Of a stretch of 64,000 nucleotides of DNA, positions 22,495-34,146 are shown one piece after another. Under the pieces are notes generated by a model. It was given only the letters and a program-made list of their open reading frames with translations, made no database searches and had not been told where the DNA came from. The stretch is from Elymus sibiricus. Taxonomy: Eukaryota > Streptophyta > Magnoliopsida > Poales > Poaceae. Positions within the stretch are counted from its first letter, which is position 1, and each line of letters starts with the position of its first letter. The DNA is taken from the NCBI GenBank assembly GCA_039707655.1, contig CM077668.1:398129630-398193629 (forward strand), given 5' to 3'. Position numbers and translations under genes: made by a program.

Positions 22495-25400
22495 ATGGCA
22501 GCAGTACATGGAGATAGTGCTGGCCAGGAGCAGATGAGCACCTTTCATCCAAGCCTGTGGGGTGATTTCTTCCTTACTTACCAGCCCCTGTCTTCGGCGC
22601 AGGTATGTGCGAGCCGGAGATGCCTGATTTGTAAAGTTTGTGTAGTAAGATTTAACTCAAATCTAAATTTTTGCTTTTGTTTTTACGAGAGTCAAGGCTT
22701 TGCGTTTCTCCACAAAAAAAATATCGTTGTAGTAACTAATATATTAATATTTGATTTGATGTGTATTATTGTCCATCCTTCATACAAGATTCACATTAGA
22801 TGTTACCACCATCAATTTTGGCATGTTTTTGTTAATAGGATGGATTAATATCATATTTTTTGAAATTTTATTGAATTCAAATTTTTGACCCACACCATTG
22901 CTGTTCACAAGATTGACACCTATACTTGCATGTCTAACCTTGCAGCTACCTCAAATGCAAGAAAGGGCAGGAGTGTTAAGGGAACAAGTAAGGACTATGA
23001 TAAAAGATTCAAATGAAACACCAAAAATACTAGATCTTATAATGACGCTAGAACGACTTGGTTTGGACTACCATTATGAGAATGAGATCAACCAGCAACT
23101 CAATGTTGTTCTCAACTCTGATTACGATGATAATAATCTACACTTGGTTTCACTCCGGTTTTATCTTCTACGAAAAAATGGATATGATGTGCCATCAGGT
23201 AAGGTGTTATTAATTAGTGCTAGCAAATAAGGTATTAAACATTTTACTATTGAATTAGAAATAGTAAAGGTTTGTTATCAATCAACTTTACAGATGTATT
23301 CCAAAAATTTCAAGACAAAAAAGAAGATTTTGTTGATGTCGATACAAGAAGTTTGCTGAGCTTATACAATGCCGCATATCTGAGGACCCATGGTGAGGAA
23401 GTACTTGATGCAGCTATCTCTTTCACCAAAAGACGTCTTCTGTGTGATTTAAAACTGGAATCACCTTATGCAAAGGAAGTGTGTTCTGCCCTAGATACAC
23501 CTCTTTTAGAAGGGTGGGAATACTAGAAACAAGAAGTTACATATCTAAGTTTGAAAAGGAGTCTATACAAAATGAAGCCATACCGGAGCTTGCAAAATTG
23601 AATTTTAACCTGCTACAAATTCGTTTCTGTGAGGAGTTAAAAGATGTCACACTGTAAGTTTATTACAATTTCACATCTTGAAATTAATGTTGGGAACTCT
23701 TCATTTCTTCCAACCATAATAATGTCAAATGGTTTATTTTTTGCTTATGGTAGGTGGTGGAAGGGGCTCTACGGTAAATCCAATTTGAGTTTTGTTAGAG
23801 ACCGAATAGTAGAAGTATATTTCTAGATGAATGGGGCATGCTACAAACCTCAATATTCTCATTCGCGAATTATACTTACGAAGATCACAGCCTTCATTAC
23901 CATAATAGACGATATATTTGACACATATGGTAGTACCGAAGAGAGCATGCAACTCCAAGAAGCAATTAAAAGGTCGCAACATTCCTTGCCTTCTCCAAAT
24001 ATTTTTATTTAAGACAATTAATGCTTAAATAAAAAAACTCTAGCATCAATGTTTGAATGTCGTATGTCAATATCGATTCATATAAACATAACATAGATAA
24101 AGTTAAGTTATTAACTAGTATGGAATGCCTATGTTGCATATGCATATCACATAGTTACATGACTCTTTTCAGCAGACATATTAACTAGGCATTGTATTCT
24201 ATGTTGCCATATTGTTTCTTGAAACATGGTAAATGGTTTTGTTTGATAAAATAGGGCTCATGTGAAATAAGTTCATGGTCATGAAACCAACATCTCATGA
24301 AATTATCGTGCTCCCAAGGAGTGAAGCAACTAGTAAATACTAGACACAATAGCATTTGAACGGAAATGAAGAACTGTCTAGGCCTACGTTTCTAGATTTT
24401 TTCCCATTATAGCTACTATATTTCTTGACAATAACATTAACATAGTAGTAAATTGCAGGTGGGATGAAAGTGCAGTAGCTCTCCTTCCAGAATACATGAA
24501 GAATTTCTACCTGTATTTACTAGAGACATTTTCTTCCTTTGAGGCCGAGTTAGGACATGACAAGAGCTACCGTGTGTTTTACCTAAAAGAAACGACAAGT
24601 ACTCTATTTGATTTCCCCAAACTAGCTCATTGTACATAATTACACAATTAGAAATGAAATGCATGTCCTCTATAAGTATGTTATATGACAACGGTCTAGA
24701 TGTAAATATGTTATGTTTAATATCTTATTCTTATACAATCATGCTGATGACATAAAGTGGAAACATGAATATATTTTCATATAAATAAATAGTATGTAAA
24801 CATTTGCACTAAATAAAAACAAGGTAATATAAACTAGGCATTTTTGCTATTAGACAATATTTTTACATGTGTCATTGTTCTCAAGGTTGTAACACAATCA
24901 TTCACCATTTATTCCTTTCATCTGTAGTTATTTTATCCAGAAATTGTATTTTAATTGTTCAGTAAATTATTTAATGTTGTTCACTCAAAACACAGAGACC
25001 GTGAACATGCGTAAAAATGCCTTATCTCCCAGTAAAACTTCTGATCCGTTTTCCCCATAAATATTATTAATGAAGTTTTTCCTTGAAAGGAAACTTATCC
25101 TACATGACGGGAATAACACACCATATCCTGTAAACTAATTGATTTTTATTGAAACTAATCTAGCTTAAACAATCCGTACTTCTAAGAAACCATAGAACTA
25201 TCTAAAAAGATTGTTTTTCTAAATACACAGCTGAAGCAATTAGTTCAGGCATACGCCGATGAACTAAAATGGCGTGATGAACATTATGTGCCAAAAACAA
25301 TGAGTGAACATCTTGAAGTTTCATCTACAAGCATTGGGCCCTACCTGCTAGCTTGTGCTGCATATGTTGGAATGGATGAGATAACAACAGAGGAGACTTT

Positions 25401-26238
25401 CAAGTGGGTTTTAGAAAATCCACAACTAATCAAGTGTTTGGGTATATTTGTCCGGCTCTCAAATGATATAGTGTCAACCAAGGTATTTCTCTATACTTAC
25501 ACAAGTGGATATAATTTAAGTTCATGTGAACATTAATTTCGCATCTTGGAAAAAATGATGAATGTGCATCTAAAGAACTATATTGTGTACCTTTAGAACA
25601 AAAGGAATACAAACATCAAAGGAGGCACAATTATGCTGACAATATTGTTTTAGTAACTATAATATTACGTTCACATGTAAAATTAATATATATGTTGAAA
25701 TCACCTTGTCGTATTATATAACTAGCATGTATGTTCTTCAAGGTACAAATTTATTGTGACACAAACAATAAACATGAATCACTTCAACCCTTGATAACTC
25801 ACGCATGTTAATTATACTCATAGATTCATCGATTATGACGTAATTCCAAACATATCACTAATGATCAGAACCATAAATGAAGTTATGAAGATTAAATTTG
25901 TGGGTGTATTAAGAACACAACTGACATTATCTTACAACCATATTTTGCAGCGTGAGCAAACAGGGGACCATTGTGGCTCTACTGTCCAATGTTACATGAA
26001 GGAGCATGGGGCAACAATGCATGATGCTTGCCAACAGATAAAATAACTCGCTGAAGATTCATGGAAGGATATGTTAGAACATTCTTTTGCTGCGACAAAT
26101 CAACCAATGGTTGTGCCACGCACAATACTCAACCTTGCTAAGACTGCGGGTAATATGTACAAGCATAACGACGCGTACACTACTTCAGACACAATCAAAG
26201 ATGCGATAAGACTGATCTTTGTGGAGCCGATAGAATAA
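22495..26238 (+). pseudogene. Sesquiterpene synthase (TPS-a type) pseudogene, seven exons
   Basis: Family role: terpene synthases of this type cyclise farnesyl diphosphate in the cytosol to volatile or defensive sesquiterpenes. No plastid transit peptide precedes the conserved N-terminal FHPSLWGDFF. Exons by splice sites: 22495-22602, 22946-23198, 23294-23653, 23754-23972, 24459-24594, 25231-25482, 25951-26238, which keep phase if one lost base is allowed for; about 538 residues in total, normal for the family. Visible motifs: RDR (23797-23805), DDIFD metal-binding motif (23908-23922), RLSNDIVST with the E in the next exon as the NSE/DTE motif (from 25453). Lesions: one-base deletion near 23511, TAG at 23824-23826 where the family has Trp, TAA at 26044-26046 where Glu is usual, and no GT after exon 5 (ac at 24595). 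A Copia element sits 94 bp past the stop codon. The substrate assignment is inferred from type, not residues. Confidence 0.93.
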
Positions 26239-26332
26239 ATGTATGAAGATTGTGCATTTGCGATAAAAACATCAAGTCGGGTTCTGAAAAATGTTGATCA
26301 GAAGTTATCAACCGATATTACTATGATGTAAC
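26239..26332 (+). other. 3' flank of terpene synthase, proximal part
   Basis: 94 bp from the TAA to the Copia insertion, ending in gtaac, the left target duplication. The downstream continuation resumes at 36290. Confidence 0.8.
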
Positions 26333-28475
26333 TGTAGGGTAACGCAGCAGAAAACAAAAAAATTTCCGACCTACGTACCAGCCCAGGATCACTATGGAGA
26401 CTGCATACAAGGTTTGATCTGTTTCGTTACCGACTCGTAGCGAAGCGGAAGTAGAGTCGATGACGATCGGCGGTGCAGATCCCCGCAGCTAGGATTTTAC
26501 AACCTCCCAACCGCGAGGATGTACTCCCTCGTCAGCTCACCGGACGGATCTCCGGGCAGCCCTTCGAGAGGCCTCGGGACAGTCCCTCGGATAGTCCCAC
26601 CGGACGGATCCTCGGACAGCCCTCCGGGAGGCCTCTGGACAGTCTTTCGGATAGTCCCACCGGACGGATCCTCGGACAGCCCTCCGGGAGGCCTCTGGAC
26701 AGTCTTTCGGATAGTCCCACCGGACGGATCCTCGGACAGCCCTCCGGGAGGCCTCACGGACAGCCCTTCGGGAGGACCCCCGAAACTCGGACAGAAACTC
26801 GGACAGCCCTTCGGGAGGACCCACGAATAGCCCCTCGGGCAAAAAGATCGAACCTACGACCTCTCTACGGGGTTGCACACATACGGTGTCATCTATCCGG
26901 CAGGGCTTCGCCGTCCAGAACTAGTCCCCACCAGAACCCAGACAGCCTTTCGGCTCTACGAAACTATTTCGCTGGGAGGGAGAGAGAAGCCAGAAATGTC
27001 ATGGCACTTGTATGTGAGAAGGAGTGAGTGTGGAGGCAGCCCCTCCACGTCTATTTATAGGAAATCCAAGGGGTAGGGTTTCTTGGCCCCCAAGCCTTCT
27101 AGAAACCTTTTGGGAAAATATCCCAAAAGGTGACTTTTCCATAAATATCCCAAAAAGCACTTTCACTATTCACGACGACATTTTTCAGCGTCTGATCGAA
27201 CTGAAAATATTCATGTGGGCTTAGAACATTTCCAGTACCCACCAAAATAATTTTCAACGCGAGCCGGAACAATTCCGGTTTAGTGTTTTTCATCTGCGAA
27301 AAGCATCTGAAGCGGTTTCGGCAGCTCCGGAACATTTCCGGTTTTCATACCGGAAAATTCCAGAAAGTTTCCAGAACGATTCTGGCACCCTCCAAGAATT
27401 ATCAGGCATGTGCCGAAACCATTTTGACTTTATGGTGTACTCCGAAACAACTTTTCGGTTTCACCGGAACTATTCCGATATCCTCTCCGGAACGTTTCCG
27501 TTTCGTCCGAAACTTTTTCGGTGATTTTCTCTCAGACTCCCCGTCTAGTATTCAGCAGATAGATGACCCTTAAGTGTGTGACCCTATAGGTTCGGTGAAG
27601 CATAGACATGACCCGGAACCCCTTCCGATCAATGATCAACATCGGAGCCGTGGACACCCATATTGACCCCTATACCCACACGAATGAATATTCGAGTGAA
27701 CCTCCAGTTGCCCTGTGCTATTCCTGTTGCTTCGCGATATGTTACAAATACCCGAGGTGAGACATGTAGGCATCCCCGTGGATCAACAACTTGTCCACTA
27801 TGCCAGTTACCTCGTTACCGGTATTGTTCTCTTTTCTCATTCCCGTGTTCCGGCATCCCCGTGATCAAATCACAAAGTGTCTGGCCAGACGATGATGGAT
27901 ATCGTAACACTGAGAGGGCCCAGAGATATCTCTTCATCGTCGGAGGAGCAAATCCCAATCTTGAGCTATCAAGTTACTTGACATACTTTTCCATGAACCC
28001 GTAAGCCGCCGTAATAGCCACCCATTTACGGATGACGTTTAACAAACCCCAAAGTTCATGAAGCAAGCACGAAGAAACTCAATACTCTCATGGTCTAAGG
28101 AATCATGCAAACATTAACCATCTCTGTGTTATTAACCATTAACTAATGACGAATGTATCTCATAGCATAACATCAATTCGGGTCGATTCAACACAAGTGT
28201 TCTACCAACAATTGTGCCCTCAAAATTGCCGGCATAGTCATGCCCATGATCAGGAAAACAGGATCATCATGCAATACTTGAGCCAGTCATAGAGGCTTGA
28301 CTAGGAATACTTTTTACCGTTTATTATCCCACACGTGCACATGAGTTTCCCTCCAAGCCTCGTTTTATTTGCAGACTCGAGAATCATTGCAGTTATAGCA
28401 TGGAACATAAACATAATTATGAACAGGGAGATAATCAATAAAATTTTTTATTGCCTCTAGGGCATATCTCCTACA
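26333..28475 (-). repeat. 3' LTR of Copia element A
   Basis: 2143 bp, TGTAGGGTAACG to TCTCCTACA on plus. Same length as its partner at 34147-36289. Confidence 0.95.
26560..26765. repeat. 60-bp minisatellite in LTR
   Basis: Unit with caccggacggatcctcggac and cctccgggaggcctctggac, repeated about 3.5 times with a 60-bp period. The open frames through it on both strands arise because 60 is a multiple of three, and are not taken as genes. Confidence 0.85.
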
Positions 28476-28489
28476 GACTCCCACTTGCA
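28476..28489 (-). other. Polypurine tract of Copia element A
   Basis: gactcccacttgca on plus, that is TGCAAGTGGGAGTC on minus, directly before the 3' LTR. It is the typical Copia plus-strand priming tract. Confidence 0.85.
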
Positions 28490-28799
28490 CTAGAGTCAAT
28501 AATCTAGTCAATGCTAATGCACTTTACACCTATGGCATACTGGTGTAAAATATGCTTCGCATGTGGTATAGCCTGATGTCCAACGGATCTGACGACTTCA
28601 GCTCCGTGTGTAACTTTGCATATCCCCGCGTTTTCACGCTTTCACAAAATTCATATTTTGTGTGGACTTGGCTTTGCATATGTGTGAATCATTGGTCGAA
28701 ACCTGATTCCTCAGACTGAGCTATGGAGCAGCTATCTGCAATAGTGTCCCATAGACCAAAGCCATCTTGGAACCATACTAAGTTCATGAATGAACTATA

Positions 28800-29030
28800 C
28801 GATTCAACAACTTCTTTGTCACTTCTTAAGTGTCAACATACTTAGCCTTTGTTATAGAATTTGCCACAGTATCTTGTTTGGAACAATTTCCAACTACCGT
28901 GCCACCATGATGTGTATCACAAAACCCTCAACTTAAATCGAAAATCGCATGGAGCATCGATGAAGACTGTATCGATGTAACCTTTTTCAACGAACTCTTC
29001 ATGATCTCCACTTGCGAGAAACCATGTCAT
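28800..29030 (-). pseudogene. Copia RNase H remnant (element A)
   Basis: On the minus strand, broken frames read GGTVVGN-like, SKQDTVANSITKAKYVDT and neighbours, matching the RNase H block of Copia polyproteins (family form SKQ.TVA.ST.EAEY). Frameshifts and stops are present, and the equivalent piece in element B (51258-51461) is open for longer. It lies at the expected end of pol, just before the 3' noncoding region. Confidence 0.65.
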
Positions 29031-30242
29031 CGGTACTGCTCTAGTACTTAATGACATCTTTTACTGTTGTCCCATGATCAGTACTTTGATCACTATGGTA
29101 TCTATACTCGCAACAACTTTGGAGTATTGGACATATCTGGTTGTTTTTACATACCATGGAATACATGATTAATCCAAACACAAGAGTGTGTGGAATCACC
29201 ATCATGTATTTTGCTCATCAGTGTTTTGAGACACCGAGTCTTGCAAAACCCTTTCCATGTGACTTCGGCAAGAATCACTCCTTGGCGTTTTAAATGCTAA
29301 AAGGTTTTAGCACCTTGTCAATATGTATTCATAGCTTAGCCCCATTAGGTAAATCTATCTCCATAGATCATCATGCCTAATATTAAGGCTATTTAGCCTA
29401 AGCACTTCATCGAAAAACTATTTTCAAATGAAGTCCTAATTCGTGTCAAGAAATTTATTTCCAATTAACAATGTGTTAAGTACACAAGGTTTTTAGAAAT
29501 ATTATTATGCTCCCACTTACTTTCTTGAATCACAAGCATCTTCGATACCCATTTGATGAAGTCAAAAACCCTTTTGACCATTCCATCAAAAACGAAGATT
29601 CCAACTCCACTTTGCTCTCTTCTGTCCATCGCTGGAACTCTGAAGTTTGCATACTTACTAGCATCCTCTGGATCGACAAATTACTTTGGACTGTATCACA
29701 TACAAGTCCTAGGTTTCATTCCCATCAGATGGAAATCCTTTTGTCATCCATGTTTCATATCTCATGATTGAAATATGTATTAATTGCTAGTTCAACCCGA
29801 ACCGACTTCAAGCATCGCTACGGTGAGACAATCTCATCATAGTCAACTCTTTGAACTTGTTTTTGCAACAAGTCGAGCTTTATGGATAAAACATTTTTAT
29901 CCGTATCAGTTTTTAGTTCCATAAATATACGTTAGACTCTAAGCCTTCCGAAAGGTGTATCAAGATTTTAATCTTGAAACATTGATATGGAAACTATCTC
30001 AGATTGTATTGGCATTTAGCCAATTCCGGAGTCAGGGCCCATCATCGCTTCCTTATGTATCGTAGGTATACTGTTGTCCAACAACAATATCTCGTTTGCG
30101 CACCTGAGAGGTTTGCACGAGCCTTGCCTACGTGGTTCAGCTGCAAGTTCGACCGAAGTCCATACATTTTATTGTAGAGACTTCCGTATCAGTCGCAGTA
30201 GGAAACTCCGGAATCACTTCCAAGGTTTCTTTCCTTTGATCT

Positions 30243-30300
30243 GATGACGAAGATACTGGTTATCTCGTCGAGTTGCACTGTCCTCCCACTCGCCTTTTGT
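30243..30300 (-). pseudogene. Copia integrase-RT linker remnant (element A)
   Basis: The minus strand reads QKASGRTVQLDEI, a phrase typical of the stretch after the integrase core in Triticeae Copia polyproteins. The next frame over is open for 64 codons, so a frameshift lies nearby. The reverse transcriptase expected between here and 29030 is too degraded for me to recognise. Confidence 0.55.
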
Positions 30301-30877
30301 AAGAACTATTCTCTTTAAAAGCATACCGTTTTGCGGCAAAATCCTTTGCCTCGGTATAGTGGTGGGGAACACCCAATGACTTGGGATAACCTTACAAAGT
30401 AGCACTTGCCTGATTTGAAATAGGTTTGTAACCTTTTACACAAGCCCCATATTCCAAATGTTAAGAAAAGATATAACATGGTTGGGCGTACCATACCATG
30501 GCATCATTTCAACAGACCCGATGGAGCTCTTTTCAGTGTAAAAGCCACAGTCTCTAAAGCATCACTCTTTTAAAAGGGGTAATGGCAAATTTATTTATGT
30601 CATCTTTGATCTTACCATGTCATGAATGGTTCGATTACATCTACACAGACTCTCCACTTGCAGTGGTGTTCCGGGAGGTGCAAGTTATGAAACCCCTTTC
30701 ACAACTCATCAGACATTCGCTAAACTTGTAACTCAAATATTCCTTTCTGCAATCGAATTGTAGAAACATAATTTTCTTGTTACAATAACTTCTACTTCAT
30801 TTTTGAAAACCTTATGAATGAATTCAAAAGATCCAGACTTACGTCTCAACAAGTAAATATCCATATATCTACTTGAG

Positions 30878-31060
30878 TCATTTCTGAAGATAGATAACTC
30901 CACTACTTGCAACAACATTTATTGGACTACACACATCATAATGTATGATCACCAATATGTTCTTTGCTCGTTCCTTATGGTCTGTGAACGGTATTTCAGT
31001 CACTTCACTTTTCAGAGGAAAGTTGCAAGTGTCAGATGATTCAAAATCAAACGACTTCAA
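30878..31060 (-). pseudogene. Copia GAG-pre-integrase remnant (element A)
   Basis: The minus strand reads KSFDFESSDTCNFPLKSEV, then ERAKNILVIIHYDVCSP, the junction of the GAG-pre-integrase domain with the integrase start (family form IH.DVCGP). The upstream WH..LGHIGE.RM piece is present in other frames near 31080-31140, so this region is frameshifted. Element B carries the same block at 53350-53532. Confidence 0.75.
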
Positions 31061-31179
31061 AATCCATCACAATGGAATTTTCCATGCGGGTTTCTCCAAT
31101 GTGACCAAATGCAGTGCCACACTTGTGTGGTATTCTTTTAGTCTTGCGACATTTAGCGTCAGTGTTATGGATGTATCAT

Positions 31180-31905
31180 ATTTCCATCAATATTCATAAC
31201 ATACATCCCATCTTGTATGGAAGCATGGCCCTTCATGTTATTCATAACACCGAACATCAAAAGTTCTCTTATGAATAACCTTCTTGCAAAATACCTTATG
31301 CAAAGGGCTAGAGTGTGTAAAACTCTAAAATGATTTATGAAAGTAAATACAGAGGTAATGTATTATTATCAATATTCATAACATACTTCTCATTCATAAT
31401 GAAAGTATGGCCCTTTTGTTATTCATAACTCCGAACATTAAAAGTTCTCTTATGAACAACCTTCTTGCAAGATACTTTATGCAATGGGCTAGAGTGTGTA
31501 AAACTCTAAAATGATTTATGAAAGTAAATACAGAGGTACTGTATTATTATCAATATTCATAACATACTTCTCATTCATAATGAAAGTATGGCCCTTTTGT
31601 TATTCATAACTCCGAACATTAAAAGTTCTCTTATGAACAACCTTCTTGCAAGATACTTTATGCAATGGGCTAGAGTGTGTAAAACTCTAAAATGATTTAT
31701 GAAAGTAAATACAGAGGTAATGTATTATTATCAATATTCATAACATACTTCTCATTCATAATGAAAGTATGGCCCTTTTGTTATTCATAACTCCGAACAT
31801 TAAAAGTTCTCTTATGAACAACCTTCTTGCAAGATACTTTATGCAATGGGCTAGAGTGTGTAAAACTCTAAAATGATTTATGAAAGTAAATACATCGGGA
31901 ATACA
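31180..31905. repeat. 181-bp tandem repeat, four copies, inside Copia element A
   Basis: gggctagagtgtgtaaaact recurs at 31305, 31486, 31667 and 31848, an exact 181-bp period. Copies 2 to 4 are nearly identical. Element B has about two copies at the same place (53779 and 53959). 181 is not a multiple of three, so each added copy shifts the frame. Confidence 0.92.
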
Positions 31906-32342
31906 CCTATGGAAGGCATAGTAACATTTACTATGTTCCCTGCGTGTATCTAAACCTCATTCCTGGCTAGTCTTTCAGGCCATAGTAGTTCTTACATCAA
32001 GTTGCAACAGAATGCAATCGAGCGGGTATCTTTGTGATTAACTCACAATACCCAAGAATTAGTGATTAACATGTTTAACCATAATTCCCAAGAACTATAT
32101 CTTTGACCAGCCTTCTATACATCAAAAACCTGTATGACATTCATACATGAGCTGGATATTCCAGTCTCCTTTCCTTTTGCCTTTATACTTCTAATAGTTT
32201 TAACTTTCAGTATTTCTTCTACTCTCAGAAGAAGCACCCAACTTAAGAGTGGCGTTAGCCCCGGACTTCCTAGGCGTGAAAGTTTCACTAACACCCTTCG
32301 GACACTTCCTTTCTCTTTAAGTTGTCGTTTTATTCACCATCA

Positions 32343-32546
32343 TCATATGACAGGCGTTCTTCTGGATCCCCTCTTATCAGTCAAATGCCTAGTAAACACT
32401 TTTACTAATAGTTTGCAAACAAACATGGCTTTAGATATCTCATATCTTTCAGCCTTTGTTTGTATCTGAAAATTAATTTTCAGTTCCATGAATATCACAT
32501 AACTATCCCACAACTTTCGAAGTTCGGGTCTCATGGAAGCAAACAT
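32343..32546 (-). pseudogene. Copia gag remnant (element A)
   Basis: The minus strand reads MFASMRPELRKLWDSYVI, then KAERYEISKAMFVCKL, which matches the UBN2-type gag of Triticeae Copia elements (family form ERYE.SKALF.CK). The frame then departs from the family pattern, indicating a frameshift near 32420. The equivalent piece in element B (about 54540-54660) has another frameshift. Confidence 0.7.
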
Positions 32547-34131
32547 ATTTCACTTGACCGTAACGGAATTTTAGCTTTTGGATCGAAGGACGAGAGTCAT
32601 ATCATCCATAGCATTAGCGGGAGAATACCGAAAGTATGCGATAGGACAAAGTCCTTCTCGGCACTCTTGAGGACAATCCTCACATTACGTTACCAACCGT
32701 AAAGTTTTAACCAGATATTTAACAGCTATTCAATTTTAATAGGGAAGGTGGAAACGCGAGCCATTATTCTACTTATTATGGAAATCACACTTAGACAGTG
32801 TTCAAGATTAATTGCACTGAGAATTAAACAAGGTAATTCTACAGTGCGCTCCCACTCAAATCAATATCTCTCATAATTGATTGTGAGTGATTCAAGATCC
32901 AAATTTCAATTCAACGCCAAGGATGCATCCATCTCAAGTGACGAGAATTTCATTTGGTAGGCCAACTTGCCAATCACATCTCTATGTGATTCTTGTTCAT
33001 CTTTCGATGCGTGTGTTCCGAGCTCATGACTTTCATGCCTGAACGTCAAGACAACCAAGTGATCTTGCTGCGAGGTCTCAACTCACCCGCCTCACACATG
33101 TCTAATCGTTCGTACCCATGCATCCATGTGATACCCCGAAAAGAAAAGTGCCGTGACGGTGCTACACTTGGGAGAACACTAACTACTTGATATTTTTGTG
33201 AGAGATCACCCTAATAAAAGCGACTACCGCGCAATCAAAAGGGTGCATCATAAGGGATAAACATCTCAGGCAATTTATAATAGCATGATATGGTATAGCC
33301 CTTTCTGACGGAGAAGTCTTGTATTTCTTCGTCTCCGGCATTCGCGTCGGTGTTCACCTTTGCGAATATTGCCACCACCTTGTCGATGCACCAGATAATA
33401 TTGCTATCTCTATAGCTAATAAAATAAGTGCATTACTGAAGGTTGACACGCAGGTCATTAAAGTGACAATCATATGGCTCCAGCCATCATGCCGAATCAT
33501 GACACGCAGGTCATGTTAATCAATTTACATTATATAGTCATCTCATACATAATCAAATTATAATGAGCACTGCTATACCACATCACATGCACATGCAAAC
33601 CATCCTGCAAAACCAAGTTAGACGCCTCTAATCGGTTCATGCAAAATTTTATTTTTCGTGGCTTCTAAGGTTTCGAAACAAACCGAAGCTACCAACGTCC
33701 ATCATCAAGCATGATAATCCAAGTCGCTTGATTAACATTGCGGGGTGTATGAAAGACGAGATAATAAAATCTCGAGCCCCATACTAAACTTCGTCATACG
33801 CGTGACCCCCGTGCAGATCATATCTGCATTGCCCTTTCGTCTGCGAAATTTCATCTTTCTTTTTAACTACGGTGGAATTCAATGAACTGTTCGCACTTCG
33901 TTGATCAATCAGGATCGCGGATTGCCAGAACATTGAAACTCCACCATACTATTATCAAGATCAGAAATATGCAAATTCCAGGGAAGCAACAAGAACATCG
34001 GGTAACAGATTTCATCTGCTACCCGCACAAATAATTTTCAGTAATAGAACTCATCTACTACCTAATTATATTGTGCAACACCCATACATCTCTATGTATT
34101 CTAGATCGCAACCTGCATCTACGCATAGCAC

Positions 34132-34145
34132 GGCTCTTGATGCCA
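34132..34145 (-). other. Primer-binding site of Copia element A
   Basis: Minus strand TGGCATCAAGAGCC, one base inside the 5' LTR. It resembles the initiator tRNA-Met site TGGTATCAGAGCC used by Copia elements. Confidence 0.8.
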
Positions 34146-34146
34146 C

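Noticed and set aside
26473..27027. 184-codon open frame in the Copia LTR, repeated at 34287-34841
   Set aside because: Runs through a 60-bp minisatellite that is open in several frames because its period is a multiple of three. Recurrence is due to LTR identity.
31180..31905. CRISPR-like regular repeats
   Set aside because: Contiguous 181-bp units without spacers inside a retrotransposon in a plant genome; simply a tandem array.
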